From Oscillospiraceae bacterium (GTDB taxonomy: Bacteria > Bacillota > Clostridia > UBA1381 > UBA9506), in contig SVJJ01000006.1 in the NCBI GenBank assembly GCA_015069045.1, positions 1 to 64,000 of the forward strand: 64,000 nucleotides of DNA. Direction: 5' to 3'. Position 1 is the first letter of the stretch. Every line of letters starts with the position of its first letter. A model generated the notes under the pieces. It did not search any database and was not told where the DNA came from. It saw nothing but the letters and a program-made list of their open reading frames with translations. The translations under genes were made by a program, and so were the position numbers. This document shows positions 49,078 to 61,845 of the stretch, one piece after another.

Positions 49078-49950
49078 ATGAACGAATTAAAATCTATCAT
49101 TACAGATTTTGAAATTAAAGGATTTCATAATATATACTATTTTGAATTTGGAAAAGATTTTACCCACGCACCTGAAAAACATAATTTTTGGGAAATGGTT
49201 TATGTGGATAGCGGTAAAGTTTTAGCCATAACCAACGAAACTAGTTCCTATCTGAAACAAGGGCAACTCATTTTTCATAAGCCCAACGAAACCCACGCAC
49301 ATGTGTCAGATTTACACACGCCTAATAATATGCTCGTTGTTTCTTTTACTTGTACAAGTGAAAAAATGAAATTTTTTGAAAATAAAATTTTTACAACAAC
49401 TGATGTTACTCGCAAAATTCTGTCCCTGTTTATTAACGAGGCTAAACTGGCTCTTGGTTCCATCCCTGGAGATTATAACAATAAAAACAATTTGGATTTT
49501 TCTAATTCAAGGTTTGGTTCATCCCAACTTATGAAATGCTATTTAGTGGAATTGCTTGTAAATATTGTTCGAATTAATTTTGAATCAAGAAATAACCCCC
49601 CTGCCCACAGGCAGGCATGGACTATTTCTCAAAACTCAATGTGTGAGTTAATTGAAAACTATATGAAGAAAAATCTCTATTCTCATTTAACCCTTATGGA
49701 TATTTGCTCTCATTTTATGTATGGAAAATCTCAACTTAGTGATATTTTTAAAACCTACCGCAACCAAAGCATTATGGCTTATTATAACGAACTAAAAATT
49801 GCAGAGGCAAAAAAATTATTGAGAACTGAAAAATTTTCCATCAGCCAAATATCCGATATGCTTTGTTTCTCCTGTATCCATAGTTTTTCCCGTGCATTTA
49901 AAAAATCTGTGGGCGTTTCTCCAACAGATTATAAAAGAAGATTGTTGTAA
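49078..49950 (+). CDS. AraC family transcriptional regulator with cupin-like sensor
   Basis: C-terminal HTH LTLMDICSHFMYGKSQLSDIFKTY...ISQISDMLCFSCIHSFSRAFKKSVGVSPTDYKRR. Confidence 0.92.
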   Translation: MNELKSIITDFEIKGFHNIYYFEFGKDFTHAPEKHNFWEMVYVDSGKVLAITNETSSYLKQGQLIFHKPNETHAHVSDLHTPNNMLVVSFTCTSEKMKFFENKIFTTTDVTRKILSLFINEAKLALGSIPGDYNNKNNLDFSNSRFGSSQLMKCYLVELLVNIVRINFESRNNPPAHRQAWTISQNSMCELIENYMKKNLYSHLTLMDICSHFMYGKSQLSDIFKTYRNQSIMAYYNELKIAEAKKLLRTEKFSISQISDMLCFSCIHSFSRAFKKSVGVSPTDYKRRLL

Positions 49951-50050
49951 TTTTGATAAACTTTATCAAGCAGAACCGTCGTCTATTTCTGTCTCTTCAT
50001 TAATTTTCTAATCATTTTCGTTTTCGGCCATCGCCCTAATGCTACTTGCG

Positions 50051-50471
50051 GCGCGCAAGTGCGTTTTAGATTGCCCTGCCAGCCATAGAGCCGCTACTTG
50101 CTACCCATAAATGGGTTATGTAAATCGTTCTTCTATGTAAAGGGGGTCCAGGGGCAACGCCCCTGTGTCGTTTTAAAGGGGCATGGGGGAGAATCGAAAC
50201 TCCCCCATGTTTTTGCTACTTTTGTCGCACAAAAGTAGGCCAGCCCGGCAGGGCATAAAATACGAAAATACAGTGCATTTTCTACACCTCATCCGAGCTT
50301 TGCTTTGCAAAGCCCACCTTCCCCTCAAGGGGAAGGCTTTTCAGAAAATGCTTTATACTATTTCAAAACGTCACCTAAACAATTCACTTTGTTATAAATA
50401 ATAAGCTGCTAATTGTTCATCGGTAAACCTCTTTTGAACCATACGACTATTTCGTGGTTTTCGTTATACAA
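50051..50471. repeat. Copy B of the two-module intergenic repeat, with hairpin-rich spacer
   Basis: Modules 50051-50119 and 50415-50471; spacer holds GGGGTCCAGGGGCAACGCCCC, CATGGGGGAG/CTCCCCCATG, CTTTTGT/ACAAAAG and CCTTCCCC/GGGGAAGG palindromes. Confidence 0.72.
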
Positions 50472-50476
50472 AAAAA

Positions 50477-50506
50477 GAAGCATGGCATATGCCATGCTTC
50501 TTTAAT
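50477..50506 (-). terminator. Terminator of SLH gene
   Basis: AAAGAAGCATGGCATATGCCATGCTTCTTTTTTT on minus strand. Confidence 0.85.
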
Positions 50507-50521
50507 TTAAACAATGTTCAA

Positions 50522-53506
50522 TTATGCTTCAGCAGTAGCAGTAGCTTCTGCAGTAGCGGTAGGAGCTGCTGTAGCAGTAGGAGCAGGAGTAGGAGCCATG
50601 CCAAAATCGTAGAACTTGTTAAATGTGCCGGTAGCGCTGGTTACGTCGTTGTACTTGTAAGCAACAACTTCAACGATAACGCCGTCATCGGTCTTAGCTA
50701 CGATTACATAAACATCAGAATCATAGTTGCCGCCGTCTACTCTTGCAGCCTTGATGTAAGATGTAGAAGTCTTGTTAGAGAATGCATTGGTAACCTTCTT
50801 GCTGGTGTCAAACAGAACGTTGGTACCGTTTTCATCCAGTTCAACAGGCATCCAAACGCCATCAACTTTCAGAGTGTCACCTTCGTTACCATCTACAATA
50901 CCAACAATGTAATCGATATCGCTGGAACCTTCACCATCGCGAACGATTTCACCGCTAGCTTTATTAGAAGCAAGGTCATAGATAACTTTGAAGTCATTAA
51001 TTTCACCGGCAGTGTTTGTGGTGTACAGGAATACATCACCAGCTGTCATTGTGTCAACATCAGCAGCGCCAATGTAAGCAGTATTTGTCTGAGCCAGTCT
51101 CTTTAACTCACCAGCCTGATAGAAATTAACGATATCGGTGATTTCGCCCTTAGCATCCAAACCGGAGGAAATGCTCTGCACAACTGCAATTGCACTGCTC
51201 TTACCGGCAAAGCCCATGTCATTGGTGATTAAAGCAGCACCAAACTCAGCTTTATTATTAGTCTCAAATAAGAAACCGGTGTAAGAAGCAACATCTTCAT
51301 CTAAGCTGCTCTTAGCATAAACTTGGATCTTGTCTGCGTTAATAGCGTCGCTTTCAATAGGAGCATTGAAGATAACTGCGCTATCGGTTACTTTATAACC
51401 AGCTAAACGGCCTGTGCCAGCATTGTATGCACCGGATAATGCAGCCTTATTAAAGTCATCACCACCGGTGGTGTCTACAAATGCGATATCGGTAATTTCA
51501 GTACCGTTGTCTTTGTAAGTGATCAGTCTCTTGTACTGGTCAGCTGCAACAGCAGGAGAAGCATTAACAACTGTCTCAACTGCTTCTAATACAGTATCCA
51601 GAGCAGCATCCTTCAGCTTCTCTGTTTTGTATACGCCGCCAACAACATGGCTAATGCGAACGCCGTTTGTAGCAACAGGCAGAGTAGCAATGCTATTGTC
51701 TTTGTTGATTAACTTGATGTCCCAAGCGTTGTTGCCAAAGCTATCGGTAGCATCACCTAATTGAATGATGTAAGCATAGTTGCCGCTACCAGCCTTAGCC
51801 AGCTCAGCATCTAACAGATAACCATCAATAGTAACAAAGAACTGACCAGAAACACCAGGATCCAAATCTAAGGAACCTACTGCAAAGTAGTCTTCGTCGT
51901 CAATTGTGTAAACGGTCTTGCCGCCTTCAGTGCGAGTAGAATCAATAGAAGATTCTAAAACGATATTTGTTACATAAATGTCAACAAATTTCCAATCGTC
52001 ACAATCAGCAACGTCACCTGTTGAATAATCAACACCAGCAACGATGTTCAGCATATCGCCAACAGCAATGTCAGCAAATGTGATAGCTTCGCCATCTTTG
52101 TAGATGTTGCAGATAAATTCATCTTCATGTTCTTCAGGATCTAAGTTGTACTCGTTGTTGGACTTACCGGTAATGATCATGTAGTCTTCGTCAATTTCAT
52201 CAACGATGTCATATACATAATCGGTAATCATGATGCTGTGGAAGGTACCTTCATGAGCATTGCCAACTAAAGTAATTAAGCTGTAGTCGCCGTTAGCAAC
52301 CTTAGCTAATTCAGCAGCTTTGCTAGCTGCAGGAACTTTAATACCGTTGTAGTAAATAGTTAATGCAGACCAGCCAACCATGTCAACTTCAACAGCTTTG
52401 TTGTCGTCCAGGTCTTCCCAATATGCGAACTCAACTTTTGTGCCGTCCTGTGTTGCGGTTTCAATAGCAGTTGTTGCATTCTTAATAACGATGGTGTCAA
52501 CAGAACCAGCATCAGCAACAATAGCAGCAGCCTCTGCTTTGCCATTGTCATTTACAAATAAGTAAGCGTTTACAGTGTAACCATTTAAGTCAGCAGTAGC
52601 ATCATCAGTAACAAGAACTTTAATTACATTGTCCTCGTCATCTTTGCCATTGAAGAACTTGCTGGAGAAACCAAACTCTTCACGAACTTCATCTTCGTCA
52701 AACTTGTACAGGCTGGTAACATCTAATTTGATGGAACGATCGCCTTTAGAGCTCAACAGAGCAGAATCGGAACGATAGGTGTCTGTAACGTTAGCCTTTA
52801 CCTTGTAAATACCATGATATTGAGACAGCAGGGTACGTCTCTCATAATCAACAGCTTTGCTACCATCATAGATTTTGTACTCATCATCGCCGGTTAAGGT
52901 GATATATGCAGCATCCATTAACGGAGCATCAAATGCATTGTAAACTAATTGAGCAACGCCTTTTCTGGTAGCAGCGCCAGTAGCAGGGCTCATTGCAACG
53001 CCGCTTTGAATACCATAGGTGTTAGCAATTGCCATGTAACCGGTGGGGAATCCGCCTCTGTTCTCTGCCAGAGGACCAAAGCCCATAGCTGCAACGATCA
53101 TCTTAACAGCTTCCTGATATGTAACATTTGCATCAGGATCAAAGATGCCGTCGCCACGACCATTAACGATGCCCTGATCAGCAGCCCAATTGATGTAACC
53201 TACTGCCCAGTGGTCAATAGCTACGTCATCGAACTTAACGCCGATACTGCCAGCAGCAGCAGCTTCAGCAGCCATTGCTCTGCAAATTACAGCAGCAAAT
53301 TCAGAACGTTTGATGTTGGCGTCAGGATCAAAGTTACCGTCTTCTTTACCTTCGAGAATATCGAGGGCAGCCAGAACTTCAATCGCTTCATAAGCGCCGT
53401 CTGTTTCATCGACATCAGTAAATGTGGCTGCGCCGGTGCTAACGATTAAGCTCATCAGCATAGCAACAGTCAGGATAACTGACATCAGCTTTTTGAGATT
53501 TTTCAT
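50522..53506 (-). CDS. SLH-domain surface (S-layer-like) protein with Pro/Thr/Ala-rich C-terminus
   Basis: Signal peptide MKNLKKLMSVILTVAMLMSLIVSTGA; SLH repeats DVDETDGAYEAIEVLAALDILEGKEDGNFDPDANIKRSEFAAVICRAM; tail PTPAPTATAAPTATAEATATAEA. Confidence 0.9.
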   Translation of the reverse strand: MKNLKKLMSVILTVAMLMSLIVSTGAATFTDVDETDGAYEAIEVLAALDILEGKEDGNFDPDANIKRSEFAAVICRAMAAEAAAAGSIGVKFDDVAIDHWAVGYINWAADQGIVNGRGDGIFDPDANVTYQEAVKMIVAAMGFGPLAENRGGFPTGYMAIANTYGIQSGVAMSPATGAATRKGVAQLVYNAFDAPLMDAAYITLTGDDEYKIYDGSKAVDYERRTLLSQYHGIYKVKANVTDTYRSDSALLSSKGDRSIKLDVTSLYKFDEDEVREEFGFSSKFFNGKDDEDNVIKVLVTDDATADLNGYTVNAYLFVNDNGKAEAAAIVADAGSVDTIVIKNATTAIETATQDGTKVEFAYWEDLDDNKAVEVDMVGWSALTIYYNGIKVPAASKAAELAKVANGDYSLITLVGNAHEGTFHSIMITDYVYDIVDEIDEDYMIITGKSNNEYNLDPEEHEDEFICNIYKDGEAITFADIAVGDMLNIVAGVDYSTGDVADCDDWKFVDIYVTNIVLESSIDSTRTEGGKTVYTIDDEDYFAVGSLDLDPGVSGQFFVTIDGYLLDAELAKAGSGNYAYIIQLGDATDSFGNNAWDIKLINKDNSIATLPVATNGVRISHVVGGVYKTEKLKDAALDTVLEAVETVVNASPAVAADQYKRLITYKDNGTEITDIAFVDTTGGDDFNKAALSGAYNAGTGRLAGYKVTDSAVIFNAPIESDAINADKIQVYAKSSLDEDVASYTGFLFETNNKAEFGAALITNDMGFAGKSSAIAVVQSISSGLDAKGEITDIVNFYQAGELKRLAQTNTAYIGAADVDTMTAGDVFLYTTNTAGEINDFKVIYDLASNKASGEIVRDGEGSSDIDYIVGIVDGNEGDTLKVDGVWMPVELDENGTNVLFDTSKKVTNAFSNKTSTSYIKAARVDGGNYDSDVYVIVAKTDDGVIVEVVAYKYNDVTSATGTFNKFYDFGMAPTPAPTATAAPTATAEATATAEA

Positions 53507-53646
53507 TTTCTCAAATCCTCCCTTATAATAATTTTTTATTTTTTATCGAAAGAGTTATGGTCTACCGTGTAACTCATTCCTCTTTCAAAAACGAGAAACA
53601 CCCTGCCGGACGAGATAGGGGTCACCTATCCACTATCCATGCATTG

Positions 53647-53675
53647 ATTATATCACTTGTTTTTGTGATAGTCAA
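53647..53675 (-). promoter_or_regulatory. Promoter of SLH gene with ~130-nt leader
   Basis: TTGACT-N17-TATAAT on minus strand. Confidence 0.75.
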
Positions 53676-53875
53676 TGCCTGATTTGCAATTGTAATAAAG
53701 TTGTAAAATTAATCTTACAACCTTCTTATTGCTGCAAACCTATATGCTAAACGCACAATTTGGGTTTTTGAAAACTAAACTACACCTTGTCGAAAAGAGT
53801 TTCTTCCTTATTATATAGCTTGTATTCCGTTTTGCCCAACTCTGTGCATTGTCGCCACAAAACTATCTTGGTGCA

Positions 53876-55522
<1,647 letters not shown>

Positions 55523-55794
55523 CTACTTTATTTATTTTAAACTTTTACGACCTCATTGTCAAGGGTTTTTTCGCAGTTTCAGCCATTTTTCACAAAACTG
55601 TAAAAATTCACAAAAGTCCCTGCCTTTGCCCTTTGCACCCTGTTCTTTTCCGCAAAAATAGTTGCTAATGCCCCCTTTTTGTGATACAATGTAAAAGCTA
55701 TGTTTTGTAGTATGCCAAAAACAATGTATATCATCCATAAACCGAGTATAAATATATTAGGCATTCGAGAAGCTGAGAGGGCTGGTTGCAAAAT

Positions 55795-56574
55795 ATGTCC
55801 GTTAAATCTATTTCTCTTCACGTTCTATCTTTAATATTTCCCAATCGTTGTATTTTCTGCGGTCGGATTATGTCCTCTCGTCATAGTCAAATCTATATTT
55901 GCTCCGATTGTGCTGAAACCATAGTTTTTTCTGATGAAATATCCACTTGCAGGCTTTGCGGTTGCCCTTTAAAAGAAGGCGGAGAACTTTGTAACACCTG
56001 CCAAACCCATCGGCACTTTTTCGATCAGGCTCTTTCTTGTCTTACCTATGAACTTGCTGCTCGAAAGTCCATTTTACAGTATAAATTCGGTAACCGTCCG
56101 GATTTCGCCACAACCTTTGCCGCCATGATGACCCATCGAATCCGTCCTTTGTGCAACCATTATGCCTTTAACATGGTCCTTTGTGTTCCTTTGTCTGAAA
56201 ACTCTTTACTTAAGCGGGGTTACAATCAGTCTGCCCTTTTGGCCCAACACATTGCCAAAGATTTAAATATTCCCTTTGTGGAAAATGCCTTCAGCAAAAT
56301 AAGAGAAACGCCCAAACAGAGCTCGTTGCACTATGCTGAGCGAATGCATAACGTGGCCCATACCTTTGCATTGGCCCTGCCAAAATCGGTGTTTGCAAAT
56401 AAATCAGTTTTGCTCATTGATGATGTACTCACAACCGGCGCCACAGCAGATGCCTTATCGAAGCTGTTGAAGGAGGCAGGCGCTGACCTCGTTGTGGTTG
56501 CTACCGTCGCCACCACGGAACCGGATCGTTTAGATAAAATTAACTCAATGGATTGGGAGGATATCATGTTTTAA
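55795..56574 (+). CDS. ComF family protein (zinc-finger + phosphoribosyltransferase)
   Basis: CIFCGRI...CSDC...CRLCGCPL...CNTC; PRPP motif VLLIDDVLTTGATADALSK. Confidence 0.93.
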   Translation: MSVKSISLHVLSLIFPNRCIFCGRIMSSRHSQIYICSDCAETIVFSDEISTCRLCGCPLKEGGELCNTCQTHRHFFDQALSCLTYELAARKSILQYKFGNRPDFATTFAAMMTHRIRPLCNHYAFNMVLCVPLSENSLLKRGYNQSALLAQHIAKDLNIPFVENAFSKIRETPKQSSLHYAERMHNVAHTFALALPKSVFANKSVLLIDDVLTTGATADALSKLLKEAGADLVVVATVATTEPDRLDKINSMDWEDIMF

Positions 56575-56600
56575 ACTGCTCTCCCGTCATCTAAAACGCA

Positions 56601-56629
56601 AAATATCCCCCCTATGCGGGGGGATATTT
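56601..56629 (+). terminator. Stem-loop after comF
   Basis: AAATATCCCCCCTATGCGGGGGGATATTT. Confidence 0.55.
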
Positions 56630-56731
56630 ATATTTCGGGCAGAGCCCTGTGTCTTTTTGCGGATAAAGCCGAAAGGTCTTGCTCCTTTGCAGGATTTTTG
56701 TCCTGACTCTATGTCCTGTTACATTACCCTG

Positions 56732-59143
56732 TTATCGAACAACAAAGTTTACCAGTTTATCCGGTACACAAATGGTTTTAACAACGGTTTTGCCGGCTAT
56801 CAGCTTTTGCGCTTTTTCATCTGCCAAAACCGCTTGCTCCAGGCCTTCCCGGTCTAAATCGGCAGGCACTAAAATTTTGTCCTTCAGTTTGCCGCAAACC
56901 TGCAACACGATTTCCACGGTTTCGTCTTTCGTTTTTGCTTCATCATAGGTAGGCCATGATGCTTCATGTAAGCGGCCGCCAAAGCCTGCCAGCTCCCACA
57001 TTTCTTCCGTTATATGCGGTGCTGTGGGGTTTAGCAGCAACAGGAAGGTTTTAAGCTCCCCGCGGGTAACGCTACCTTTTTTGTAAAATTCATTAATCAG
57101 AGCCATCAGCGTTGCAATGGCTGTATTAAACTTCATGCGCTCAATATCATCCGAAACCTTTTTCACCGTTTTATGCATCATGGTTTCCATGTCTTGAGAA
57201 TATCCCTCCTCTGTCGACAGAAGGGTTTGTAAATTCCAAACGCGTTCCATGAAACGATAGCATCCCTTAACGCCGTTCATAGACCAAGGAGTAGCCTGAT
57301 CAAAGGCGCCAATAAACATTTCGTAGGTACGGAAGGTATCTGCACCAAAATCATTCACAATATCATCCGGATTAACCACGTTACCCCGTGATTTTGACAT
57401 TTTTTCGTTATTCTCACCCAAAATCATACCATGAGAGGTACGTCTTTGATATGGCTCCGGCGTTGTTACAACACCAATATCATATAAAAACTTATGCCAA
57501 AAACGTGAGTAAAGCAAATGCAACGTGGTGTGCTCCATGCCGCCATTATACCAATCTACAGGCAACCAATAATTAATTGCTTCCGGTGAAGCCAATGCTT
57601 CCTCGTTGTGTGGGTCAATATACCGTAGGAAATACCAGGAGGAACCGGCCCACTGAGGCATCGTATCTGTTTCACGAACCGCATGACCGCCACATTTAGG
57701 ACAGGTGGTATTGACCCATTCCTCAATTTTAGATAAGGGAGATTCCCCGTTATCCGTTGGTTCATAATTATCAACCTCAGGCAAGGTTAAAGGCAACTCC
57801 GATTCCGGCAACGCCACCCAGCCGCATTTATCACAATGCACCAAGGGAATCGGCTCACCCCAATACCGCTGGCGGGAAAATACCCAGTCACGCAGTTTAT
57901 AATTTACCTTTTTACGGCCAATGCCTTCCTTTTCTAAATATTCACGAATAGCGCTGATGGCTTCCTTTACCTCCATGCCGTTTAAAAAGCCGGAGTTTAC
58001 CATAACACCGCTATCTGTATTGGTGTATGCCGCAGCCTGCACATCCTCGCCACCGGCTACCACCTCAATAATTGGCAAATTAAATTTTTTGGCAAACTCC
58101 CAGTCACGGTCGTCATGAGCCGGCACAGCCATAATGGCGCCCGTACCATAACTCATTAACACATAATCGGAAACAAAAATAGGAATTTCCTTGCCATTCA
58201 CCGGATTAACAGCGCAAAGACCATCCAACTTAACCCCTGTCTTTTCTTTGGCAAGCTCCGTACGCTCAAATTCGGATTTATGAGCAGCCTCCTCCCGATA
58301 GGATACCACTTCTTCATAATTATTAATTTTGTCTTTATATTTTTCCACATAAGGATGTTCAGGAGAAAGCACCATATAGGTAGCACCAAACAAGGTGTCC
58401 GGACGGGTGGTGTAAACGGTGAGAATATCTTCTGTGTCGCTCACCTTAAACTTTACCTCTGCACCCTCCGAACGGCCAATCCAATTCTTTTGCTGAGTAG
58501 ATACCTTGTCTATGTAGTCCAGACCGTCTAAATCGTCAATCAGCCTTTGGGCATATTCTGTAATCTTCAGCATCCATTGGCTCTTGTTACGGCGTACAAC
58601 CTCGCTGCCGCAGCGTTCGCAAACACCGCCAACAACCTCTTCGTTAGCCAGGCCAACCTTACAAGAGGTACAAAAATTAATGGGCATCTCCTGTTTATAG
58701 GCAAGGCCTTTTTCAAACAGCTTTAAAAAAATCCACTGTGTCCATTTGTAATACCCCGGGTCGGTGGTATTAATTTCGCGTGTCCAATCAAAAGAGAAAC
58801 CAATGCTCTTTAACTGGCGCATAAAATTGGCCACGTTATCTGCCGTAACCTTTTTAGGGTGAATTTTATTTGCAATGGCAAAATTCTCTGTGGGCAAACC
58901 AAAGGCATCCCAACCAATGGGGTAGAGAACATTATATCCATCCATCCGCCGTTTACGGGCCACAATGTCTAAGGCCGTATAACTTCTGGGATGGCCAACA
59001 TGTAGACCATGACCGGAAGGATAGGGAAACTCCACTAACGCATAAAATTTGGGCAAGGTGGTATCATCCTTCGCACGAAAGGTGTTCTCTTTCTCCCATA
59101 TGCCTTGCCATTTTTTCTCAATTTTTTGAAATTGATAGTCCAT
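56732..59143 (-). CDS. leuS: Leucyl-tRNA synthetase (start ATG 59143)
   Basis: [58 protein letters not shown]. Confidence 0.97.
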   Translation of the reverse strand: MDYQFQKIEKKWQGIWEKENTFRAKDDTTLPKFYALVEFPYPSGHGLHVGHPRSYTALDIVARKRRMDGYNVLYPIGWDAFGLPTENFAIANKIHPKKVTADNVANFMRQLKSIGFSFDWTREINTTDPGYYKWTQWIFLKLFEKGLAYKQEMPINFCTSCKVGLANEEVVGGVCERCGSEVVRRNKSQWMLKITEYAQRLIDDLDGLDYIDKVSTQQKNWIGRSEGAEVKFKVSDTEDILTVYTTRPDTLFGATYMVLSPEHPYVEKYKDKINNYEEVVSYREEAAHKSEFERTELAKEKTGVKLDGLCAVNPVNGKEIPIFVSDYVLMSYGTGAIMAVPAHDDRDWEFAKKFNLPIIEVVAGGEDVQAAAYTNTDSGVMVNSGFLNGMEVKEAISAIREYLEKEGIGRKKVNYKLRDWVFSRQRYWGEPIPLVHCDKCGWVALPESELPLTLPEVDNYEPTDNGESPLSKIEEWVNTTCPKCGGHAVRETDTMPQWAGSSWYFLRYIDPHNEEALASPEAINYWLPVDWYNGGMEHTTLHLLYSRFWHKFLYDIGVVTTPEPYQRRTSHGMILGENNEKMSKSRGNVVNPDDIVNDFGADTFRTYEMFIGAFDQATPWSMNGVKGCYRFMERVWNLQTLLSTEEGYSQDMETMMHKTVKKVSDDIERMKFNTAIATLMALINEFYKKGSVTRGELKTFLLLLNPTAPHITEEMWELAGFGGRLHEASWPTYDEAKTKDETVEIVLQVCGKLKDKILVPADLDREGLEQAVLADEKAQKLIAGKTVVKTICVPDKLVNFVVR

Positions 59144-59148
59144 CCGCT

Positions 59149-59508
59149 TTAGTCCTCCTCCAATATCTTTTCTAAGGGGAGTTCTTCTGCGTCTGCCCAA
59201 AGCTTTTCTAGGCCATAAAACTCCCGTGTTTCCTGGTAAAATATATGCACAATTACATCTGAATAGTCGAGCAAAATCCAATTAAGACCCTGCTTGCCTT
59301 CTTTTTTCAAAAGTACCTCGCCGGCAGCTTCCATTGCTTCCTCTAACGTGTCTCCCAGGGCCTTAACCTGCGTGGTAGAAGGCGCAGAACAAATCACAAA
59401 ATAATCTGCTAAAATGGTCAGCCCCGTAATCTTTAAAACCGTAACATCATGGGCTTTTTTATTATCTAAATGCCGGGCCACCAACTTCATTTTTTCCGTT
59501 GCGGTCAT
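59149..59508 (-). CDS. rsfS: Ribosome silencing factor RsfS
   Basis: [35 protein letters not shown]...[28 protein letters not shown]. Confidence 0.95.
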   Translation of the reverse strand: MTATEKMKLVARHLDNKKAHDVTVLKITGLTILADYFVICSAPSTTQVKALGDTLEEAMEAAGEVLLKKEGKQGLNWILLDYSDVIVHIFYQETREFYGLEKLWADAEELPLEKILEED

Positions 59509-60104
59509 ACAGTCACCTTCTCCTTGCAAATTTTCAAAAAGTATTGTTGCGCAGCCAGTGTTTGGCTATGTAGCTTGTTGTGGCGATGTAAAATATATTC
59601 AATGGCTCGTTCTATAGCAAAGAGCATGGCACAATCTAAACTGCTTTCACACAATCTTCTCAGGTCCTCAAGACCTTCAAAGGGTTTGCGATTCGGCTCT
59701 ATCACATCTGCCAGATATAAAATCTTCTCTAGGTCTGTCATGTTCTCCCGACCTAAGGTATGATATTTCACCGCCCCAATAATTTCCGGGTCCGTAATCC
59801 CAAATTCTGTTTCCAACAACTTGGCACCCAAATCGGCATGAATTAAGGAACGTTGCTCCCGTTTTACCGGGTCGAGAGGAACGCCTAAACTTTCACACAT
59901 AACAATCATTTTATTTTTATCAATATCCTTGGCACAATCGTGCAAAAGCCCGGCCAGACGAGCCTTGATAACGCTCACGCCAAATCGACGAGCCATTGCC
60001 TCTGCCGTTTCCATCACGCCTAAAGAATGCTTATAGCGGTTGGGCGTAAGCATTTTTGCCAGCTTTTGTTCCAGGGCTTCTATATCAATCGTTTCCAGTT
60101 CCAT
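59505..60104 (-). CDS. yqeK: YqeK family HD-domain hydrolase
   Basis: RYKHSLGVMETAEAMARRFG...AGLLHDCAKDI; overlaps nadD. Confidence 0.92.
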   Translation of the reverse strand: MELETIDIEALEQKLAKMLTPNRYKHSLGVMETAEAMARRFGVSVIKARLAGLLHDCAKDIDKNKMIVMCESLGVPLDPVKREQRSLIHADLGAKLLETEFGITDPEIIGAVKYHTLGRENMTDLEKILYLADVIEPNRKPFEGLEDLRRLCESSLDCAMLFAIERAIEYILHRHNKLHSQTLAAQQYFLKICKEKVTV

Positions 60105-60705
60105 TTTCTCCTCCGTTGGTATATAGGTTGTTTGTTTGAATATATGCATGTACTGCCGGAGGTACCAAATGAGAAAACGCCTTGCCCTCTGCAGCTAATT
60201 TTCTAATTTGTGTAGAGGAGATATCAACCAACAAGTCCTCTAAAAAAAACACCCGCGGCGGCACTTCATCTCCAGAATAACGAGCAAGTAAATCATCCCT
60301 GTTTGTTTCCGGTCGTGCAATAACAACAAAGGTGCACATGCCCAGAAGCTCCCGATAATGCCACCAGGTAGGCATATCATAAAAGGAATCTGCCCCAATA
60401 ATAAAATATAACTCATCTGCCGGATATAACTCCCTGAAATGGCGAATCATATCAACGCTGTAGCTTTTCTTTTCCTGACGTATCTCCCAATCGGATACCA
60501 ATGCGCCCTCCGGCTCTGCTGCTAATCGCACCATAGCAAGGCGGACTTCCTTATTTGAAATTTTTTTGTCTGCCTTATGAGGCGGATCTCCGGCGGGAAT
60601 AAAAAGAACTTGATCTAGCTGTAAAAAGTTCTTTGCCGCCTGCGCCACCTTCATATGACCATTATGAATAGGGTCAAAGGTACCGCCGAATAAGCCTATT
60701 TTCAC
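60085..60705 (-). CDS. nadD: Nicotinate-nucleotide adenylyltransferase
   Basis: MKIGLFGGTFDPIHNGHMKVAQAA; DISSTQIRK. Confidence 0.96.
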   Translation of the reverse strand: MKIGLFGGTFDPIHNGHMKVAQAAKNFLQLDQVLFIPAGDPPHKADKKISNKEVRLAMVRLAAEPEGALVSDWEIRQEKKSYSVDMIRHFRELYPADELYFIIGADSFYDMPTWWHYRELLGMCTFVVIARPETNRDDLLARYSGDEVPPRVFFLEDLLVDISSTQIRKLAAEGKAFSHLVPPAVHAYIQTNNLYTNGGENGTGND

Positions 60706-60750
60706 AAAACCATTCCTTTTTTGGAAAATTAATACCCACGCATTCCAAAA

Positions 60751-61038
60751 TTACAATATAATGGATTTATTCTCCCTGGATTCTCTATACAACACAAAAC
60801 GAGAGCCAATAGCCTGTACCGGCTCCGCATGCACCCTTTCTGCCACTTGACGACAGGCCTCTTTTGTGTTAAGCATGGCAGTTTCCAGAACTGTAATTTT
60901 TACAAGCTCCCGGGCCTCCAGTGCATCATCTACCTGTTTAATAAAATTATCACATATACCGCCTTTACCAATCTGCAAAATGGCCGGAATTCTATTGGCC
61001 ATACCTCGTAATTTGGCTCGTTCCTTGCTGGTAATCAT
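60751..61038 (-). CDS. yhbY: YhbY family (CRM domain) RNA-binding protein
   Basis: MITSKERAKLRGMANRIPAILQIGKGGICDNFIKQVDDALEARELVKI. Confidence 0.95.
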   Translation of the reverse strand: MITSKERAKLRGMANRIPAILQIGKGGICDNFIKQVDDALEARELVKITVLETAMLNTKEACRQVAERVHAEPVQAIGSRFVLYRESRENKSIIL

Positions 61039-61845
61039 AAAAGTCAACCCGCTCCTGTCCGTCTGTCGTTGTAAACTGTATCAACATTTATAATCCTTTT
61101 TTGTAGCTTTTCTTCAACATAATTTTTAGGATATGCTCCAGAACCGGCCTAAGATTGCACCATTTTTAAATATAATCAGCGTAAAACCGACATTGCGTCA
61201 TATTGCATGGCCGGTTTTATCCGTCTCCTCGGCATTCCTTGTCATAGTATAAACAATCCTGTGCAAAATTACTCTATTTTCCTTATAATCATACCATAAA
61301 TTCAACTTTTTGTAAATAAAAATGTAATAAAATTATATTTTCTTTTCAAATTCATTCTTACTCTTCATAAAATGTAAAAAATTTCTTGCTCTTTCCTATA
61401 ACTCTATTTTTTAGATTAGATTTTTTGCGAATTCCCAAAAAGATTTTAAGGTTAATACGTAATCATTTGCGAAAAGTTGATTGTGTTGACTAAAAGCATT
61501 AAAAATGATAATATAATTTGCAAGAAAGCACTATTAAAAAGACTTGTAAAAAGATACTAATTGTGATATACTAAATTTGCTACACAAATTAACAATGTAT
61601 TGGAGAGAACTCTATATTTTTATATAGGGGTTATTTTCTGTTACATTCGTCAAAAATGAATTTTTTGCTAAATGCAAATCCATTTTTTAACTTAATTCTT
61701 AAAAATTCTTAAAAGTCGTTAAGGCTTGATTTTATCGAGCTTTTCGACTTTTTGTTTTATGTGCGATATTCTTAAAAGTTCTTAAAACCTCGTATCATAT
61801 CGCTTTCAAAAGTAGTAAATTGAGTAGTAAACCTCAAATGGTTAC

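Noticed and set aside
50524-50600. GCAGTAGCAGTAG-type tandem repeats considered as a CRISPR/VNTR
   Set aside because: In-frame Ala/Thr/Pro codon repeats of the SLH protein tail; no spacer structure
50489-51106. 205-aa + strand ORF rich in Ser/Cys/Arg
   Set aside because: Antisense shadow of the low-complexity Ala/Thr tail of the SLH gene
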